NCBI GenBank assembly: GCA_020692565.1
Contig: JAIMKJ010000011.1
Coordinates: 1,382 to 58,690 of the forward strand
DNA length: 57,309 nt
From: Thermomonas sp.
GTDB lineage: Bacteria; Pseudomonadota; Gammaproteobacteria; Xanthomonadales; Xanthomonadaceae
Direction of reading: 5' to 3'
Shown here: positions 34,232 through 43,677 of the stretch, piece after piece
How the letters are laid out: each line of letters begins with the position of its first letter
Position numbering within the stretch: position 1 is the stretch's first letter
Made by a program: the position numbers and the translations under genes
Notes under the pieces: model-generated
Database searches by the model: none
The model's input: the letters and a program-made list of their open reading frames with translations, nothing else
What the model was told of the DNA's origin: nothing

Positions 34232-34307
34232 GGGGGTTCCTCTGGGGATTTCGCCGAAGGCGGGACGCCGCTAGTGTAGGCGTACCTTCCCCCGGTTTAG
34301 AACACGC

Positions 34308-36500
34308 GTGTCCGCCGTCGCCGCACTGCCCGAAGCCCTGTTGTCGCTGCCGCCGGTGGCGGCGTTGGCGGCGCCGTGGCGGCAGGCGCTGGAGCAGGCG
34401 GCCGGGCCCGAGCCGCTGAGCGACGCGGCGCTGGCCGGGCTGGCCGGGCTGGCCGACACCCTGGGCTCGCTGGCGCGACTGAACGCCGACGGCGACGTGG
34501 TGCTGGCGGCGATCCTGAACGACCTGCCGGCGTGGCGGGCGAGGATCGAGCCGCAGCTGGCGAAGCAATGGCCGACGGTCGCGACCCTGCTGGAAGGCCA
34601 GCGTGCGGCGGCGCAGGTGTGGACGCTGCACGCCGCCGATGCAGGCGGCCGGAACGCCGAGGGGCTGCGCCGGCTGCTGCTGGTGATGGTGCGCGACCTG
34701 CGGGTGGTGCCGGTGCTGCTGGCGCGACAGCTGGCGCAGATGCGCACCGCCGGCAAGCGGCCCGAAGCCGAGCGCCGGGCGCTGGCGCAGCTGACCCGCG
34801 ACATCCACGCGCCGCTGGCGAACCGGCTGGGCATCTGGCAGTTGAAGTGGGAATTGGAAGACCTGGCGTTCCGCCATCTCGATCCCGACAGCTATCAAGG
34901 CATTGCGCGCTGGCTGGACGAGAAGCGCGGCGATCGCGAGCGCTACATCGAGCAGGTGAAGCGCGACCTCGGCGAGGCGCTGAAGGCGCAGGGCCTGGAG
35001 GCCGAGGTCGCCGGGCGTCCGAAGCACATCACCAGCATCTGGAAGAAGATGCAGAAGAAGGCGGTGCCGATCGGCGAACTCTACGACCTGCGCGCGGTGC
35101 GGGTGCTGGTGAAGGACGTACCGGCCTGCTACGCGGCGCTGGGCGCGGTGCATGCGCTGTGGACGCCGATTCCCAGCGAGTTCGACGACTACATCGCGCG
35201 GCCCAAGCGCAACGATTACCGGTCGCTGCACACCGCCGTGGTCGGGCCGGAAGGCAAGACACTGGAAGTGCAGATCCGCACCCACGAGATGCATGCGCAG
35301 GCCGAACTGGGCGTTGCCGCGCACTGGCGCTACAAGGAGGGGCGCAGCGCGCCGGCCGACGCCGGACTCGACCGCAAGATCGAATGGATGCGCAGGCTGC
35401 TCGACAGCGGTCGCGAAGAGCCGGGCCGGGAAGACGCCGGCAGCGACGAAAGCCTGCGCAAGGCCTTCGACAGCGAACTGGTGGAGGACCGTATCTACAC
35501 GCTGACCCCGCAGGGCGATGTGGTCGATCTGCCGGTGGGCGCGACGCCGCTGGATTTCGCGTACCACGTGCACACGATGGTCGGCCATCGCTGCCGCGGG
35601 GCGAAGGTCGACGGCCGGATCGTGCCGCTGGATTACCGGCTGCGCAGCGGCGAGCGCGTCGAAATCCTTACTGCGAAGACCGCCGAGCCCCGCCGCGACT
35701 GGCTGGTGGCGGCCAACGGTTTCCTCGCCAGCGGTCGCTCGCGCGACAAGGTGCGGGCGTGGTTCCACAAACTCGACCGCGTGCGCAACGTGCAGGCCGG
35801 GCGCGAACTGCTGGAAAAGGAACTGCGGCGGCTGTCGCTGCTGCAGGCCGACCTGGCGCCGATGCTGGCGAAGTTCCACGTCGACACCGTGGACGATCTG
35901 TATGTGCTGGTGGCGCTGGGCGACGCCGGTCCGCACCAGGTCGGACGCGCACTGCTGGACCATGAGCGCGGCCGCCAGGAGGCCTCGGAAAGCTCGCGCG
36001 ACGCGCAGCGCGGCGAACTGGCGCGGGCGCCGCCGAAACTCCCCCGGACCGCGTCCGGCGGATCGGCGTTCACGGTGGTCGGGCTGGGCAATCTGCTGAT
36101 GCAGATCGCACGCTGCTGCCATCCGCTTCCGGGCGAAGCCATCGTCGGTTATCTCACCCAGGGCCGTGGCGTCAGCGTGCATCGCGCGGACTGCGCGGCG
36201 TTCCTGCGGCTGTCGGCCAACCAGCCGCAGCGGGTGCTGTCGGTGGAGTGGGGCCGGGTGGCCGGCGGCCACACCGTCAACGTGCAGGTGGACGCGGTCG
36301 ATCGTCGCTGGCTGTTGAAGGACCTGACCAATCTGATCGCGCAGGACGACGCCCACGTGCTGTCGATCCACAGCGATACCCTCGAAGGCAGCCGCGTGCG
36401 TCTGCGCATGCAGTTGCGGGTGCGCGACCACGAGCAACTGAGCCGTCTGCTGGGCCGCATCGACAGCCTGTCCGGCGTGGAGCAGGTGCGGCGGGGGTGA
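34308..36500 (+). CDS. relA: GTP pyrophosphokinase RelA (synthetase, degenerate hydrolase)
   Basis: RelA makes (p)ppGpp on ribosomes stalled by uncharged tRNA. The 730-residue product has a broken HD domain: where SpoT reads LHDTIEDT, this protein reads NADGDVVLAAILNDLP, so it should not hydrolyse. The synthetase domain has EFDDYIARPKRNDYRSLHT, with the acidic EFDD typical of RelA rather than SpoT. A TGS domain (YTLTPQGDVVDLPVGATPLD), the zinc-finger-like CCHPLPGEAIVGY, and a C-terminal ACT domain follow. The start is a GTG at 34308 without a strong ribosome site; no ATG lies near. Confidence 0.95.
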   Translation: MSAVAALPEALLSLPPVAALAAPWRQALEQAAGPEPLSDAALAGLAGLADTLGSLARLNADGDVVLAAILNDLPAWRARIEPQLAKQWPTVATLLEGQRAAAQVWTLHAADAGGRNAEGLRRLLLVMVRDLRVVPVLLARQLAQMRTAGKRPEAERRALAQLTRDIHAPLANRLGIWQLKWELEDLAFRHLDPDSYQGIARWLDEKRGDRERYIEQVKRDLGEALKAQGLEAEVAGRPKHITSIWKKMQKKAVPIGELYDLRAVRVLVKDVPACYAALGAVHALWTPIPSEFDDYIARPKRNDYRSLHTAVVGPEGKTLEVQIRTHEMHAQAELGVAAHWRYKEGRSAPADAGLDRKIEWMRRLLDSGREEPGREDAGSDESLRKAFDSELVEDRIYTLTPQGDVVDLPVGATPLDFAYHVHTMVGHRCRGAKVDGRIVPLDYRLRSGERVEILTAKTAEPRRDWLVAANGFLASGRSRDKVRAWFHKLDRVRNVQAGRELLEKELRRLSLLQADLAPMLAKFHVDTVDDLYVLVALGDAGPHQVGRALLDHERGRQEASESSRDAQRGELARAPPKLPRTASGGSAFTVVGLGNLLMQIARCCHPLPGEAIVGYLTQGRGVSVHRADCAAFLRLSANQPQRVLSVEWGRVAGGHTVNVQVDAVDRRWLLKDLTNLIAQDDAHVLSIHSDTLEGSRVRLRMQLRVRDHEQLSRLLGRIDSLSGVEQVRRG

Positions 36501-36772
36501 TGCGGGGTTGGTCCCTTGCTGGACCAGCGCTCCTGGTTCGGCTTCGGCTCGACGGATCGAAACCGTCGTTCCGTTTCCGCTGGAGGGCTTGCGCTTCCAG
36601 CGTCGGGCCGAAAAGCGAATCCCGCGTAGCTCCCTTTTTCAAGGGGGCGAAGCCCGCCGCGCCTGTAAGTGCCCCGTTACTTGAACGTGCTGGTGGTTTG
36701 CTGTTTCGAAATGCGGAAACCAACGAAATGCCCGTGGGTTCCCGTGTCGAAAATCAGAAACCAATGCGATCG

Positions 36773-36800
36773 ATGCGGAAATCGATGCGGAAATCGATGC
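36773..36800. repeat. Short 12-bp tandem repeat
   Basis: ATGCGGAAATCG occurs at 36773-36784 and 36785-36796, followed by a partial third copy. It is noncoding. Confidence 0.6.
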
Positions 36801-36833
36801 GATCAGGGCCGATGACATCAAAGCATCGGCTGT

Positions 36834-36866
36834 TCCCCCTTTGAAAAAAGGGGGCAGGGGGGATTT
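36834..36866. repeat. Second copy of the hrpA-type palindromic element end
   Basis: TCCCCCTTTGAAAAAAGGGG followed by GCAGGGGGGATTT is nearly identical to the left end of the element inside hrpA (25008-25039). Here it lies between genes and no complete right half is close by. Confidence 0.75.
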
Positions 36867-36948
36867 GCGTCTGCTTCTCCAGACGCCCGGATCGCGCGAA
36901 ATGCCCGAACGCCCCGCGCCACACCCCCGAGCATGAGGCGTTATCCTC

Positions 36949-38466
36949 TTGGCCGTGACTCCGACTCGCGAGACCTCGCTGCGGCACCTCCGCGCACATC
37001 TCCGTGCGCACTGGCTGTGGACATCGGCCGCGGTCGCGGGTGGGCTGATGGTGCTGGTCATCGCCCTGCGCGGGCCGATCACCCAACGCCTCTGGCCGGT
37101 GGCGGAAGCCGAGAGTCTGCGTCTGCAGGCCGAATCCGCGCTGCAACGGGGTCGTCTGAGCGCCGCCGACGGCAGCGGTGCGCGCGAGCTGTACGAAGCC
37201 GCGGTGGCGATCGACCCGGATCGCGCCGAGCTGCGTTCGGGGTTGGCGCGGGTGGCGCAGGCAGCGGTGCAGCAGGCGCGGTCCGCCGCCGAACGCGGCG
37301 CCTTCGCAGACGCGCATCGACAACTGCGTCTCGCGCGCGCGCTGTCCGCGCCGCGCGCGCAGACGGAGACGGTGGCCGAGATCCTGCGGCGTCGCGAAGC
37401 GGCGGTGGCCGGGATCGACGATCTGCTGCGCGCCGCCGACGCCGCGCGTGCGGCCGGTCGGCTGGAGGGCGGTGCCGATGCGGCGCTGCCGCTTTATCGA
37501 CGGATCCTGGATCTGCAGCCATCGCATCTGGCGGCGTTGGAGGGCCGCGAGGACGCTTTGACCAGTCGGCTGCAGCAGGCCCGCGAGGCGCTGGATCGTG
37601 GCGATCTGGCTGCGGCTGCGGCCGGGATCGCCGTCGCGATGGCGTACGACGCCGGTCACGGCGATCTGCCGGAGACGCAGGCGGCGCTGGTGCAGGCGGT
37701 GGAGCGGCAGCGTCGGCGCGCCGACGCGGATCTGCGCGCCGGTCGGCTGACCCGCGCCGGCGAGGGCTATCGTGTGTGGCGGGCCAGCGGGGTCGACACC
37801 GATGCCGCCGACGCGGGCCTGCTCGCGGTCGCCCGTGCGCATGCCGCGCGGGCGCGTGAAGCCGCTGCGGATTTCCGCTTCGACCGTGCGAATGCCGAAC
37901 TGGCCGCGGCGCAGGCGCTGGTTCCCGATGCGCCGGAATGGGCGCAAGTGCGCGACGCCCTGCAGCGGGCGTCGCGCGCACAGCACACCGCCGGCCCGCG
38001 ACTGCCGCCGCGGGTGCTGGAACGCCGTTTGCGCACGCTGTTGGACGAGGCCGCCGCCGCCGAAGCCCGCGGCGACTGGCTCACGCCGCCCGGCGACAGC
38101 GCTTTCGACAAGCTGCGCGCGGCGCGGGCGCTCGCGCCCGACGATGTCGGCGTGCGTCGGGCCACCGCACGGATGCTGCCGCGCGTGCGCGAATGTTTCG
38201 AGAACGAACTGCGCGACAACCGCCTGCAGCGCGCGCGGGTCTGCCTGGATGCAGGTATCGCGTTGGCGGCCGACCGCAGCGAAATCGCCGATCTGCGCAA
38301 CCGGCTCGCGCAGCGCTGGATCGCGATGGGTGAGCAGCGGCTCGGCAGTGGCGATGTCGATGGCGCGCGCGCCGCACACGATGCCGCGGAGGGTCTCGAT
38401 GCGCGTACGCCGGGCCTTGCGGAATTCGCCGAACGCCTGCGTGCGGCGGAGTCGGTGGGGCGCTGA
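36949..38466 (+). CDS. TPR-like membrane-anchored protein of unknown function
   Basis: A 505-residue protein with one helix near residues 26-41 (TSAAVAGGLMVLVIALRG) and then a long, purely helical Ala/Arg/Glu-rich periplasmic part. Repeated segments of TPR character (ALYRRILDLQPSHLAALEGRE, LARALSAPRAQTETVAEILR) recur about every 35-70 residues. The start is uncertain: TTG at 36949 has GAGG nine bases upstream, while the GTG at 36955 is two codons later. Function is not recognised; such proteins often hold multi-protein complexes together at the membrane. Confidence 0.65.
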   Translation: MAVTPTRETSLRHLRAHLRAHWLWTSAAVAGGLMVLVIALRGPITQRLWPVAEAESLRLQAESALQRGRLSAADGSGARELYEAAVAIDPDRAELRSGLARVAQAAVQQARSAAERGAFADAHRQLRLARALSAPRAQTETVAEILRRREAAVAGIDDLLRAADAARAAGRLEGGADAALPLYRRILDLQPSHLAALEGREDALTSRLQQAREALDRGDLAAAAAGIAVAMAYDAGHGDLPETQAALVQAVERQRRRADADLRAGRLTRAGEGYRVWRASGVDTDAADAGLLAVARAHAARAREAAADFRFDRANAELAAAQALVPDAPEWAQVRDALQRASRAQHTAGPRLPPRVLERRLRTLLDEAAAAEARGDWLTPPGDSAFDKLRAARALAPDDVGVRRATARMLPRVRECFENELRDNRLQRARVCLDAGIALAADRSEIADLRNRLAQRWIAMGEQRLGSGDVDGARAAHDAAEGLDARTPGLAEFAERLRAAESVGR

Positions 38467-38482
38467 ACGCGGCGCCGTCCGC

Positions 38483-38606
38483 TGTAGAGCGGGCTCCAGG
38501 TCGGCCCAAGCAGAACCCGACCGGCGACGACATCAGGGCCGTGCCCACGGCTGACGAAAACGAAACGGTTGCGTATCGGAAGCAGCGGCCTGAAGGCCGC
38601 TCTACA
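38483..38606. repeat. GTAGAGCGG inverted repeat pair between convergent genes
   Basis: TGTAGAGCGG at the left end and CCGCTCTACA at the right end are inverted copies, and the right copy forms its own GGCC-TGAA-GGCC hairpin. The right arm includes the TAG stop codon of the glycosyltransferase gene on the reverse strand. The position between convergent genes suits a terminator. Confidence 0.7.
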
Positions 38607-40698
38607 AATGAAAGACCTTTCGTACCGTGGCTCGCGCCGTCTCCAGCGAGAAATTCCGCGCCACGCTGTCCAGTCCGTTCCCGGCGATCGCGTTCCACAG
38701 GGTTTCGTCTTGGTAAAGACGCACCACCGCATCGGTGAACGTCTGCGGATCGTCGGCGACCAGCACGTCTTCGCCATCGCGAAGATGCATGCCTTCCACC
38801 GCGCATGCGGTGGCCACCACCGGTTGGCCGTGGGCCATGCTCAGATTGATCTTGCCTTTCACGCCCGCACCGTAACGCAGTGGTGCGATCGCGATGCGGC
38901 TGCCGTCCATGAACGGATCGATGTCGGCGACATGGCCGTGCACGATCACGCCCGGCATGGCGGCCAATGCCTGGATGTCCGGCGGCGGATGGCTGCCGAT
39001 GCAGTGGAATGCCACGTCTGGCAGACGCGCGCGGATCGCCGGAAACACCTGCTGCGCGAACCAGCGCACGGCATCGACGTTGGGCGGATGATGGAAGCCG
39101 CCCACGAACACCAGGTCGCGGCGCTGTGCGAACGGTTGTCCGCGGCCTGCGATCCGGTGCAGGTTCGACAACACTTCGACCCGCGCGTCCGGCGCGTCGA
39201 TGCGCAACAGGCCGCGTTCGACTTCGCTGACCACCAGCGTCGTATCGGCGTTGGCGATCGCGTCCAGCTCCAGCGCGCGGGTGCGCTCGGCGGCGCGTGC
39301 CGATACGGCGTCGCCGCCGATTTCTGCGCCGCGGCGCTCGCGCAGGTAATGCAGATCCACGGTGTCGAAAATCAGTCTGGCCTGCGGTGCGTACGTGCGC
39401 AGCAGCGGGATGAATTCGCGGATCACGTAATGACGGCTGACCATCACCGCATCGAAGCGCGGCCCATGCTCGCGCAGCCACACCGGCGCTGCCGCGGCGA
39501 ATGGCGCGTGCCAGACCTCCACGCCGAGCTGCTGCAACTGCGTGGCGTAGGGTTCGCTGCGCTGGCCGTCCTGCGGCAGGAACACCACATGCGCGCCTTC
39601 CTCGATCAGCAGTTGCATCAGGTTCACCAGTCGCAGCGAGCCCGAGTCGTGATCCGGGCGCGGGGTCTGCGCATCGATGATCAGGATCTGTTTCTGTCTA
39701 CGGTGCAGCAGTGCGGGCGTGGGCACGGTGCTCGCCGGCAGTTGCTGCGCCAATGCTTCGCGACGATGCCCGGCGAAGATGTCGCGGTTGCGCACTTGAT
39801 ACGCTTTCATGCCGGCGGTGGTGTCGGTGCCGGCGGTGCCGCCTTCGGCGTGGATCACCCGCGCCGCAGGCTGATAGATCACGCGCCTGCCGGCGGCGCG
39901 CACGGCGAAAGCGAGATCGGTATCTTCGTAATAGGCCGGCGCGTAGCGCGTATCGAACCCGCCCAGTTGCGCGAACAGCGCATGCGGGATCGCCAGCGCC
40001 GCGCCGCTCGCGTAGTCGCAATCGCGCAGATAACAGAAGCGAGGATCCTCGGGCGATTCGAATTTGCCGTAGTTCCAGCCGCTGCCGTCCGCGAAGACCA
40101 CGCCGCCGGCTTCCTGCAGGCGGCCGTCGGGATACAGCAATTGCGCGCCGACCAGGCCGGTGTCGGGGTGGTCGGCGAAGGTGCCGAGCAGGGCGTCGAG
40201 CCAGCCCGGCTGCGGGATGGTGTCGTTGTTCAGGAAGATCAGGTAATCGCCGCGCGCCAGCGACGCCCCGTCGTTGCAGGCGGCGATGAAGCCGCCGTTC
40301 TGCGCGCGGCGGTGGTATCGCACGCCGCCGATCTGCGGCAGCGCGGTCGGCGTCTCGTCGCTGCTGCCGTCGTCCACCACGATCACTTCGAACGGCGTGG
40401 CCGGCGGATATGCGGCCAGCGTGCGCAGGCAGGCGAGGGTATGCGCGAACTGGTCGTAGACCGGGATGACGATGCTCGCGGTCGGCGCCGCCGAACCCGC
40501 GATGGCGAACGGTGCGAACGCGCCCTGTTCCGGTGCGTAAAGGGGGCCCGGCGGCAGCGGTGTCGCATGGCTGAACTGGACGCGGGCGCGATCCCAGGTG
40601 ACGCGCCAGCCGCGGGTGCGCAGGCTGGCCCAGCCGCGCCTGAGCAGGCCGAAACCACGACGCCAGATGAACCGCAGATCGGCGGGCGAGAACGACAT
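38602..40698 (-). CDS. Two-domain glycosyltransferase (GT2 + GT4-like)
   Basis: A 698-residue protein that joins two sugar transferases. The first domain (about 70-310) is GT-A/GT2: SIVIPVYDQF, FEVIVVDDGSSDET, FLNNDTIPQPGWLDALL with the NDT metal-binding motif, and a YYEDTDLAFAVRAAG catalytic region. The second (about 345-690) is GT-B/GT4-like: LIIDAQTPRPDHDSGS, LVFVGGFHHPPNVDAVRWF, and APLRYGAGVKGKINLSMAHG near the nucleotide-sugar site. It should build cell-surface polysaccharide or O-antigen, but no other sugar genes are nearby. It is divergent from mrcB (198 bases between starts). Its stop codon lies in the repeat at 38483-38606. Confidence 0.87.
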   Translation of the reverse strand: MSFSPADLRFIWRRGFGLLRRGWASLRTRGWRVTWDRARVQFSHATPLPPGPLYAPEQGAFAPFAIAGSAAPTASIVIPVYDQFAHTLACLRTLAAYPPATPFEVIVVDDGSSDETPTALPQIGGVRYHRRAQNGGFIAACNDGASLARGDYLIFLNNDTIPQPGWLDALLGTFADHPDTGLVGAQLLYPDGRLQEAGGVVFADGSGWNYGKFESPEDPRFCYLRDCDYASGAALAIPHALFAQLGGFDTRYAPAYYEDTDLAFAVRAAGRRVIYQPAARVIHAEGGTAGTDTTAGMKAYQVRNRDIFAGHRREALAQQLPASTVPTPALLHRRQKQILIIDAQTPRPDHDSGSLRLVNLMQLLIEEGAHVVFLPQDGQRSEPYATQLQQLGVEVWHAPFAAAAPVWLREHGPRFDAVMVSRHYVIREFIPLLRTYAPQARLIFDTVDLHYLRERRGAEIGGDAVSARAAERTRALELDAIANADTTLVVSEVERGLLRIDAPDARVEVLSNLHRIAGRGQPFAQRRDLVFVGGFHHPPNVDAVRWFAQQVFPAIRARLPDVAFHCIGSHPPPDIQALAAMPGVIVHGHVADIDPFMDGSRIAIAPLRYGAGVKGKINLSMAHGQPVVATACAVEGMHLRDGEDVLVADDPQTFTDAVVRLYQDETLWNAIAGNGLDSVARNFSLETARATVRKVFHL

Positions 40699-40896
40699 CC
40701 TGAAGGTGACTCCTGGGCCCGTGGTCGGGGTGGCGGAAGGGGATACGGAAGATGCGGCGGATCGTGGCGCCTTGCGGCGTGCCGCAGCGCGCCGAATTGC
40801 GACACCCTGCTAGACTCGGTCCGCATTTTCGCATCTCCCGCCCGATCACAGGCACCTGCGCCTTCAGGCGCGATAGACAGGCACGACTCTGCCCGA

Positions 40897-43677
40897 ATGG
40901 CCCGCAATCACGATATCGACGACGACCCGGAAGATCAGGACGACGCTGACGACGAGGACGAAGACCTCCACGAAGCCGGCGGCACGGGCCGCGGCTGGCG
41001 TCGGCGGCTGCTGGGCTGGGGGCTGGTGGCGGGGGCCCTCGGCATGGGCTTCCTGATTCCCTACACCCTCTACCTGAACCATCAGGTCAGCGTGCGCTTC
41101 GGCCAGCTTCGCTGGCAGGTACCCACCCGCGTCTACGCCCGGCCGCTGCAGTTGGCCCAGGGCATGGCGATGGATGCCCGCACCCTGAAGACCGAATTGG
41201 AGGCTGCGTCCTACCGCGACGACGACAAGGGCGAGCGTCCCGGCATGTACAGCGTCAAGGGCGCGCGTTGGCGCATCGCCAATCGCGGTTATCAGGACGT
41301 CGGCGGCCTGGTCGGCCCCAGCCGGATCGAAGTGACGGTGTCCGGCGGACGCGTGCAGTCGGTGCGCGATCTGGTGCGCGACCGCGCGGTGAAGTCCGCC
41401 AGGCTCGATCCCGCCCGCATCGCCACGCTGCACGGCCAGAAGCAGGAAGAGCGCCGGCTGGTGCGGATCAGCGAAGTGCCGCCGATGCTCACCGACAGCC
41501 TGCAGGCGGTGGAGGATCGCGATTTCGCGCGTCACCACGGCATCGATCCCAGCGGCATGGCCCGTGCGCTCTGGGTCTGGATCAAATCCGGCGGCGATGT
41601 CAGGCAGGGCGGCAGCACGCTGACCCAGCAGCTCGCGCGCTCCGGTCTGCTCGGCATCGGCAAGGAACAGACCTACACCCGCAAATTCAACGAAATCCTG
41701 TACGCGCTGATCATCGACGCCCGCTACGAGAAAGGTGTGATCCTGGAGGCCTATCTCAACCAGGTCGACATCGGCCAGCGCGGTTCGCAGGCGATCCACG
41801 GTTTCGCATCGGGCGCAGAGTTCTATTTCGGGCGTCACCTCGACGATCTGTCCACCGAACACATCGCACTGCTGGTCGCGCTGGTGAAAGGGCCGTCCTG
41901 GTACAACCCGCGCAAGCAGCCGGAACGGGCGCTGGAGCGGCGCAATCTGGTGCTGGCGAAGATGCTGGAGACCGGCATCATCGACAAGAAGGAGCACGAC
42001 CGTGCGGTCAAGACGCCGCTGGGCGTCACCGATGTGCCCGGCAGCATGGTCGCGAACCGCTTCCCGGCCTATGTCGATCTGGTCCGCCGTCAGTTGGCGC
42101 GCGATTATTCCGAACAGGAACTGCAAGGCGCAGGCCTCACTGTGCTCACCGGCATGTCGCCTTCGGCCCAGGCCTACGCCGAGGGCGCGGTCACCCGCGC
42201 GATGACGGCGCTGGGCACGGCGCGCCGTCCGCCGCTGCAGGCCGGCGTCGTGGTCACCGACGTCCACACCGGCGAGGTGCTGGCAGTGATCGGCAGCCGC
42301 AGTTTCGACGAGCACGGCTTCAATCGCGCGGTGCAGGCGCAGCGCCCGGTGGGTTCGCTGCTCAAGCCGTTCGTATACCTGCTGGCGCTGGCGCAGCCCG
42401 ACCGGTATTCGCTGGCGTCCACGGTCGACGATTCGCCGGTCAGCGTCGTGCTCGACAACGGCAAACGCTGGAAACCGGGCAACTCCGATGGCCGCAGCCA
42501 CGGCACCGTGCGTCTGATCGATTCGCTGGCGCAGTCCTACAACCAGTCGACGGTGCGGGTCGGGATGGACGTGGGCCCGCAGCGTCTCAGCGACCTGCTG
42601 CGCACGCTCGCCGGCATCGATGCCGGCCAGAATCCGTCGCTGATCCTCGGTTCGCTCGACCAGAGCCCGTACGCGATGGCGCAGCTCTACCAGTTCCTCG
42701 CGTCCGGCGGCGAAATCCAGCCGCTGCACGCGGTGCGCGGGGTGCTCGACGCCAACGGCAAGGCGCTCAATCGCTACGACGCCGAGCCGAAACCGGCGCA
42801 GGCCGGCGATGCGGTCGCCGCGCGGCTGGTGACCTCGGCGCTGCAGCAGGCGGTCACTTCCGGCACCGGCCGCCAGTTGATCAGCGACGGCCTCGGCCGG
42901 CTGCAGCCCGCGGGCAAGACCGGTACCAGCAACGACAGCCGCGACAGCTGGTTCGCGGGCTGGACCGGCGATCACCTCGCGGTGGTCTGGGTCGGCAACG
43001 ACCAGAACGCGTCCACCGGTCTTTACGGCGCCACCGGCGCGATGCGGGTGTGGTCGGGACTGTTCTCGCGGCTGCCAACCGCGCCGCTGCAGGTCGGTAG
43101 CAAGGGCATCGACTGGCAGTGGGTGGCCGACGGCCACACCACCGATGCCGGTTGCCCGGGCGCGCGCCGGATCGGCTTCGTGACCGGGTTCGCGCCCGCC
43201 TACCAGCCGTGCCTGCTGGCCGAGCCCGAAACCGTCGACGGCGGCGAAGCCGAAGCGGGCGCTGGTTCGGACAGACAAGGTTTCTGGAGCCGGATTTTCG
43301 GTCGCGGCGATCGCGATGCGGGCAACGAAGACGAACAACGCCGCCAGCAGCAATTGCGCGAAGAACGCGAACGGCAGAACCAGGATGCCCGCGATCGCGA
43401 AGATCGCGAGCGTCGCGAGCAGCAGGCGCGCGAAGGTGCCCGCATCCAGCGCGACAACGACCAGCGCTACGCCGAGCTGCGCGCGCGCGATGAGGCCTAC
43501 CGCCTGCAGCAGCAGCGCGATCAGGCATACCGCGAAGCGCGCGAACGGGAATACAGAGAGCGTCGCCAGCGCGAGGACGCCGATCGCCGGGAACAGGAAC
43601 GCCGCGAGCAGGAGTACCGCGATCGACAGCGCGGCATGCTGCCTTCGGGCAGCGCAATCGAGACCCATGCCGCATGA
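40897..43677 (+). CDS. mrcB: Penicillin-binding protein 1B with long charged C-terminal tail
   Basis: This bifunctional inner-membrane enzyme polymerises and cross-links peptidoglycan. The 926-residue product has an acidic cytoplasmic head, one helix (about residues 44-64), a UB2H-like region (WQVPTRVYARPLQL), and the GT51 transglycosylase with EDRDFARHHGID (Glu206) and GGSTLTQQLARS. The transpeptidase has Ser487-x-x-Lys490 (GSLLKPF), SYN at 547-549 and KTGTS at 674. The last ~130 residues are an Arg/Glu/Gln helix (RREQQAREGARIQRDNDQRY and similar), absent from E. coli PBP1b. The chosen ATG at 40897 gives MARNHD. The lipoprotein gene at 43674 overlaps the stop, so the pair is coupled. Confidence 0.94.
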   Translation: MARNHDIDDDPEDQDDADDEDEDLHEAGGTGRGWRRRLLGWGLVAGALGMGFLIPYTLYLNHQVSVRFGQLRWQVPTRVYARPLQLAQGMAMDARTLKTELEAASYRDDDKGERPGMYSVKGARWRIANRGYQDVGGLVGPSRIEVTVSGGRVQSVRDLVRDRAVKSARLDPARIATLHGQKQEERRLVRISEVPPMLTDSLQAVEDRDFARHHGIDPSGMARALWVWIKSGGDVRQGGSTLTQQLARSGLLGIGKEQTYTRKFNEILYALIIDARYEKGVILEAYLNQVDIGQRGSQAIHGFASGAEFYFGRHLDDLSTEHIALLVALVKGPSWYNPRKQPERALERRNLVLAKMLETGIIDKKEHDRAVKTPLGVTDVPGSMVANRFPAYVDLVRRQLARDYSEQELQGAGLTVLTGMSPSAQAYAEGAVTRAMTALGTARRPPLQAGVVVTDVHTGEVLAVIGSRSFDEHGFNRAVQAQRPVGSLLKPFVYLLALAQPDRYSLASTVDDSPVSVVLDNGKRWKPGNSDGRSHGTVRLIDSLAQSYNQSTVRVGMDVGPQRLSDLLRTLAGIDAGQNPSLILGSLDQSPYAMAQLYQFLASGGEIQPLHAVRGVLDANGKALNRYDAEPKPAQAGDAVAARLVTSALQQAVTSGTGRQLISDGLGRLQPAGKTGTSNDSRDSWFAGWTGDHLAVVWVGNDQNASTGLYGATGAMRVWSGLFSRLPTAPLQVGSKGIDWQWVADGHTTDAGCPGARRIGFVTGFAPAYQPCLLAEPETVDGGEAEAGAGSDRQGFWSRIFGRGDRDAGNEDEQRRQQQLREERERQNQDARDREDRERREQQAREGARIQRDNDQRYAELRARDEAYRLQQQRDQAYREAREREYRERRQREDADRREQERREQEYRDRQRGMLPSGSAIETHAA

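Larger units (their letters stand above)
36501..36948. other. Repeat-bearing intergenic region after relA
   Basis: About 450 bases with no convincing gene. It holds a half copy of the CCCTTTTTCAAGGGGG palindrome near 36630, a 12-bp tandem repeat at 36773-36800, and a fuller copy at 36834-36866. The end (GAGG at 36936-36939) serves the next gene. Confidence 0.55.

Noticed and set aside
38569..43677. A 1702-residue open frame on the plus strand
   Set aside because: Only the part from 40897 is real (PBP1b). The rest is antisense to the glycosyltransferase gene and has no protein-like motifs.
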